This document shows positions 60,337-64,000 of a stretch of DNA of 64,000 nucleotides, one piece after another. Source of the DNA: Gigaspora rosea (Eukaryota > Glomeromycota > Glomeromycetes > Diversisporales > Gigasporaceae); assembly GCA_003550325.1 (NCBI GenBank), contig QKWP01000339.1:166349-230348 (forward strand), read 5' to 3'. Each line of letters starts with the position of its first letter. Position 1 is the stretch's first letter. The translations under genes and the position numbers were made by a program. The notes under the pieces are model-generated. The model saw only the letters and a program-made list of their open reading frames with translations, made no database searches and was not told the origin of the DNA.

Positions 60337-61067
60337 TTATTTTATAATTATACAAATGAATTTTCTTTTGAGGCTGAACGTGTTACTTTTATTCAGTACT
60401 GCATTTATTCTCTTAGCGTGTTATAATTAAACTTTCTCTATGAGTACAAATGAATTTTTCGATTCTAAATATCTTTGATTAACGCGTAGTAGTATTCACA
60501 AAATATGATACATTTCATAACTAATTTTTTAGTGCAGATAAATATCGTGCTTAACCTAGACAAACTGTATCTTGGTTGAAAGAAGTTTCATTAAGCGGAA
60601 TAATATAATATGAAATGTATAAAGTAGTACATATGTAGTGACACTGTCAAAAAACCATCTCGTCATAACGCAATTATTTTAATCCTTTAATTGTAAAATC
60701 TTTCGAAAGTTGGGTCCTTATATTTAATTATTTTCACTTTGGGCCCTTATATGTAATTATTTTCATTTTCGGGCCCTTATATGTAATTTCCACTTTTAAT
60801 TATTAAATCATTAAAAATCATTATTAATTTAATAATTCATTTTTAATTATAATGGTTAAAAAAGTCTCATCATTAGATTCAAGTCAAAAGAACAAAGAAA
60901 ATTTATCCATAGATCATTTTTCATATGATCTACATGGTATATTAGATTTTTATATAGTAACTAGAAATTACACCACTTGTAAGTTAGAATGTTTTTTTAC
61001 CAGTGTGTTTGTTGTGATACAAGATTTAATCACCAAAACCTCTTAAAAAACATATAAATAATAATAA

Positions 61068-61935
61068 TCACATGTTATCAAAGATTTCTATACTTTCGAC
61101 TGGTTTGCTACCGATCATCTTAGATAACCTTTCAGTAATCTCTCGTGCATTAATTGCCTTGCTGGTGTACATGTGATCTGGATGCTTTGAAGATTCGATA
61201 TTTGGTCTGTTCAAGTCAGCTTCTTCGAATTTGTTCCAATAGATTTACTATTCCACCATTCAGTTATTTGTCTTGAAATATGATAACCATTAGGTCGTTT
61301 TTCAGGATAAGAATCCATGTATCGCATAGCCAATTCTACATATTCTTTTGGTATACAGTATTAGAATCAAATTTAGGACGTTCTCCTCGGCAAATTTTAA
61401 TAGATAATTTAATATCAAAATTCTTGACCGTCGTAAGACCTCTGTCCCATTGCCACCTCCCACATTACCATACCAAACCCGTGGATATCAGCTTTTTGCG
61501 TAAACCGTTTACCTTTCAAAACCTCCGGAACTACATATGGCAAAATACCATAGATCTCAGCTGCAGATCTGAAATGCAAGGAGTTTGAGAGGACCGTTGC
61601 AAACCATTTCTGCTGTGAAAATCTGCGTGGATACTGGAATATATCCGCATCATGCTTTTCCGCTAGGAACTCTGAAACATTCCGAAGTGTTTTTAATTTA
61701 TCATCCCATTTAAAATTTTGATAATAATTTCTTATATAGTTTATAAGGTTTCCATTTACGAAATATTCATATACCATCATATATCTGTTTCCTGCTTGAG
61801 TTAAGCCGTATATATGAAGTGTCACACCTTTAATTAATGAATATTTCATACATCTCATATGAGTTTCAAATTCTTTTAATCCAACATATTTTAGGCCATT
61901 TGAAGTTAATTTTTTGGTTAATATCACCCCCCTTC
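61068..61935 (-). pseudogene. Decayed protein kinase
   Basis: Reverse strand. The N-lobe remains include EFETHMRCMKYSLIKGVTLH and MMVYEYFVNGNLINYIRNYY. The catalytic loop is recoverable only in another frame as HADFHSRNGLQ, like the HGDFHSxN loop of Glomeromycete kinases, and the magnesium loop as SDLQ (Gly lost). The main frame resumes with IYGILPYVVPEVLKGKRFT and HGFGMVMWEVAMGQRSYDG. After a further break comes the C-tail ending EIFDNM at 61068. There is no start and at least two frame shifts. Confidence 0.85.
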
Positions 61936-62002
61936 CCCAATGTCCCCCTGGCCACTGGGTAAAATGAACATATGAAAAAAAATAAAAATAATGATTATTT
62001 AG

Positions 62003-62346
62003 AATATCAAATTCGAATTTTACTAAATCTCACCGGCGGTGATCGTCACCGCTCTATAATAAACTTTTTAAAAAACTAAGATTAGGGTTTAGGGTTAGGG
62101 TTAGGATTAGGGTTAGAAAAGCATATTATATATAAAATTTTGCGCTTTAAACTTTTACTTAGTGCCCGAAGATAAGTTATCATAGTAAAATAATTTGTTG
62201 TCTAAGATTTTTTAGATTTTTTCTTAGTTTCGTTATTTTTTTGTTTTTGTTTTGGTTACACAGGATCCTAAGATCTAATTGGTTGAACATATGAGCGGTG
62301 ATGATCACTGCCAGTGAGATTTAGCAAAACTCATCAAATTCAATAT
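62003..62346. mobile_element. MITE with telomere-like core
   Basis: 'tactaaatctcaccggcggt' continuing 'gatcgtcaccgctc' on the left, and 'gagcggtgatgatcactgcc' continuing 'agtgagatttagcaaa' on the right, are inverted ends. The body holds 'agggtttagggttagggtta' at about 62095. No ORF. Confidence 0.85.
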
Positions 62347-62527
62347 ATAAATTCGATTTATTACTTCGTGCTGATATTACTAGTAGCTGACATATGTACG
62401 AGCTTACATACTTAGCTCTATATATGGGGGTCGTCTAAAGCGGAGCAGAATCACTTGATACCTGACCAATCAAATTAATAATTTGATGATCTTAGGCAAT
62501 TTTGCTTATTATATTATTATCTAAAAC

Positions 62528-62600
62528 CTATTTAAGGCCTTTTGAAGTTAAGCTTTTAGTTAACATCACCCCTCCCCTTCTTCTTTGATGTCCTCCCGCT
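62528..62600 (-). pseudogene. Second copy of a kinase N-terminal scrap
   Basis: About 65 bp matching 61900-61960. The reverse strand reads GGVMLTKSLTSKGLK, against VILTKKLTSNGLKYV in the dead kinase. It is probably a short duplication made when DNA containing the MITE was inserted or copied. Confidence 0.55.
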
Positions 62601-64000
62601 CTATGAGAAAAGTAGTCCGGGTGTTGGTACATGTTGGCACGGAGTTGTCTGGATAGGCACATGTCATGTGGCACGTAAAGGTATGAAACATGAACCAAAA
62701 CGTGCCAGAATGGCACGATTACATTTTACGGTTTTGGCACGTGTATTGGGTGGCACATATAGGCTCGTTAGTTGGAATTATACGTATTAAATGGCACGTG
62801 CATCTCGTATGGCCAATAAAATTGCAGGGTCAGATGTAATGTGAAAATTCAAAACAAACGACTTTTTTTAAAAAAATCGTCTGTATCTCAAAATCTTGTC
62901 AATGAAAAGGCTCTTTAATTCCTAACTAAAAAAACTCCTTGCAAAATTTTGCTATAGGCAAGTTTATTACCACCCCTTCACAATTATATCATACTCTAAC
63001 TAAATCGGATTCACACTTGCTTATAACTCATAAGAAATATATGCACATGAACTTACATGTGCCTCGACCCGTGCCAAAACCCGTGAAATTTGGCTTAGTA
63101 AAGTGTAGCAAAACCCGTTCCATTTACGGTCCAAAATGTTCAGGCAGACGGTCCAATTCGGACCATTTAGCCATGCCAACACAGAATATTCACGTGCAAA
63201 CCCGGTTCTCTGGCCGTTCCACAGATCACTGTTGTTACTATTGGTTCGGGAGAGCATCAGATAATTGTGCTGAATTTAGTCAGTCGATAGTGAACTTAAA
63301 TAAGAAATTGGACTATGGAATGTGACAACCGCTTAAAGAGTAGAAAACTGAGGGATTACTTAAATAATCTAAAAGAAGGAAATAATGAATTAAAGATATC
63401 AATTAAAATTGATGTATCGATCTGTTAATGGATCAAATCGGTCGATATGCAGATCGATCAGGTGATTGATCTAAGACGTTGTGCAGGGTGGTTAAATTAA
63501 TATTGATGGATATAATTAAGCGAATTTTAAAAGTAAAGGGGATAGATCGTAAAGATGTTGTTACACTTGAAAATTTTAAAATTTTCTTTCCGATAGCCCT
63601 ATCGGTATCCCGTGATCAAATTACATTGATCACTCTGAACTCTCAAACTGTAAACTCTGATCATCGATTTGATCGATGACCGATTGACATATGAATATTT
63701 TTTCTATTTCTTTATTTGTTACTATATACAGTACATATCTCTTTTATTTCTTATTTTGTTATACGTATACATATCATTTCTTATTACTTTATTGGGACAT
63801 TATACTAAAGATTGGATCAAAGTCTATTATAGATACAATAATCAGTCGAAAGATAGATCGACTGTTATCACCCTGGCACCATTTACACCAACATGCTTGA
63901 ATAAGAAGTCTTCATTACATGTCTCATGGCGACACTTGAATATTTGGCATATCTTGGATGCCTTAAGGCATTCAAATATTTTCAGGAATCTGCCGATATG
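62601..64000. other. Unassigned DNA with 'tggcacg' and 'gatcgat' motifs
   Basis: 62630-62800 has many 'tggcacg' words, answered by 'cgtgccaaaacccgtg' in reverse at 63070, so a worn inverted-repeat or LTR element is possible. 63410-63680 is rich in 'gatcgat'. The open frames here have no motif I can identify. Confidence 0.4.

Noticed and set aside
60852..61046. 64-aa plus-strand frame near the dead kinase
   Set aside because: A 60-bp part resembles 31352-31410 inside a non-coding inverted-repeat element, so it is probably repeat-derived.
62093..62120. True telomere or chromosome end
   Set aside because: Only a few TTAGGG units, inside a MITE with intact ends and DNA on both sides.

Overview
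The window looks like genomic DNA of an arbuscular mycorrhizal fungus (Glomeromycotina, Rhizophagus-like). The evidence is very AT-rich sequence, short GT-AG introns of about 60-100 nt, a local family of BTB-BACK-TLDc genes, decayed kinases of the type expanded in these fungi, a SWIM-domain Mutator-like element, and TTAGGG-type repeats. The species is inferred; I could run no search.

Layout. (1) 0-22.6 kb: dispersed duplications built from a unit of about 2.9 kb that holds a minus-strand BTB-BACK-TLDc gene and its upstream region. One copy looks intact (5397-3848). One carries a nonsense codon in its first exon (19419-17852). One is truncated (15.6-16.6 kb) and one is an exon-1 scrap (about 2.4 kb). 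A solo LTR, a hAT-like element and several inverted-repeat elements sit between them, along with a complete six-exon secreted histidine phosphatase of the MINPP type (12666-14418). (2) 20.9-33 kb: almost gene-free. It holds hAT transposase fragments, a dead protein kinase, and a dense run of inverted-repeat (MITE or foldback) elements. (3) 33.96-52.88 kb: one old Ty3/gypsy-like retrotransposon swollen to 18.9 kb by nested insertions. These are a 6.9-kb Mutator-like element (10-bp target duplication) in gag, a 4.1-kb gag-only LTR element inside a zinc-knuckle motif after the protease, and a 0.58-kb inverted-repeat element after integrase. The Mutator-like element contains further elements and a stretch with protein-kinase and leucine-rich-repeat fragments. 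(4) 54.2-55.0 kb: a nearly perfect 42-bp minisatellite of about 19 copies. A 899-bp gap follows, bordered by a G-rich minisatellite. (5) 57.4-58.2 kb: a three-exon gene for a small four-pass membrane protein. (6) 59-64 kb: nested small transposons, another dead kinase and unassigned AT-rich DNA.

Only three host loci look intact enough to work: the BTB-BACK-TLDc gene, the phosphatase and the membrane protein. No operon-like or pathway grouping links them. Most of the window is a record of transposition and decay. Much of the timing can be read directly, because several insertions sit in duplicated DNA whose sister copy is an empty site. I saw no rRNA, tRNA or CRISPR array.
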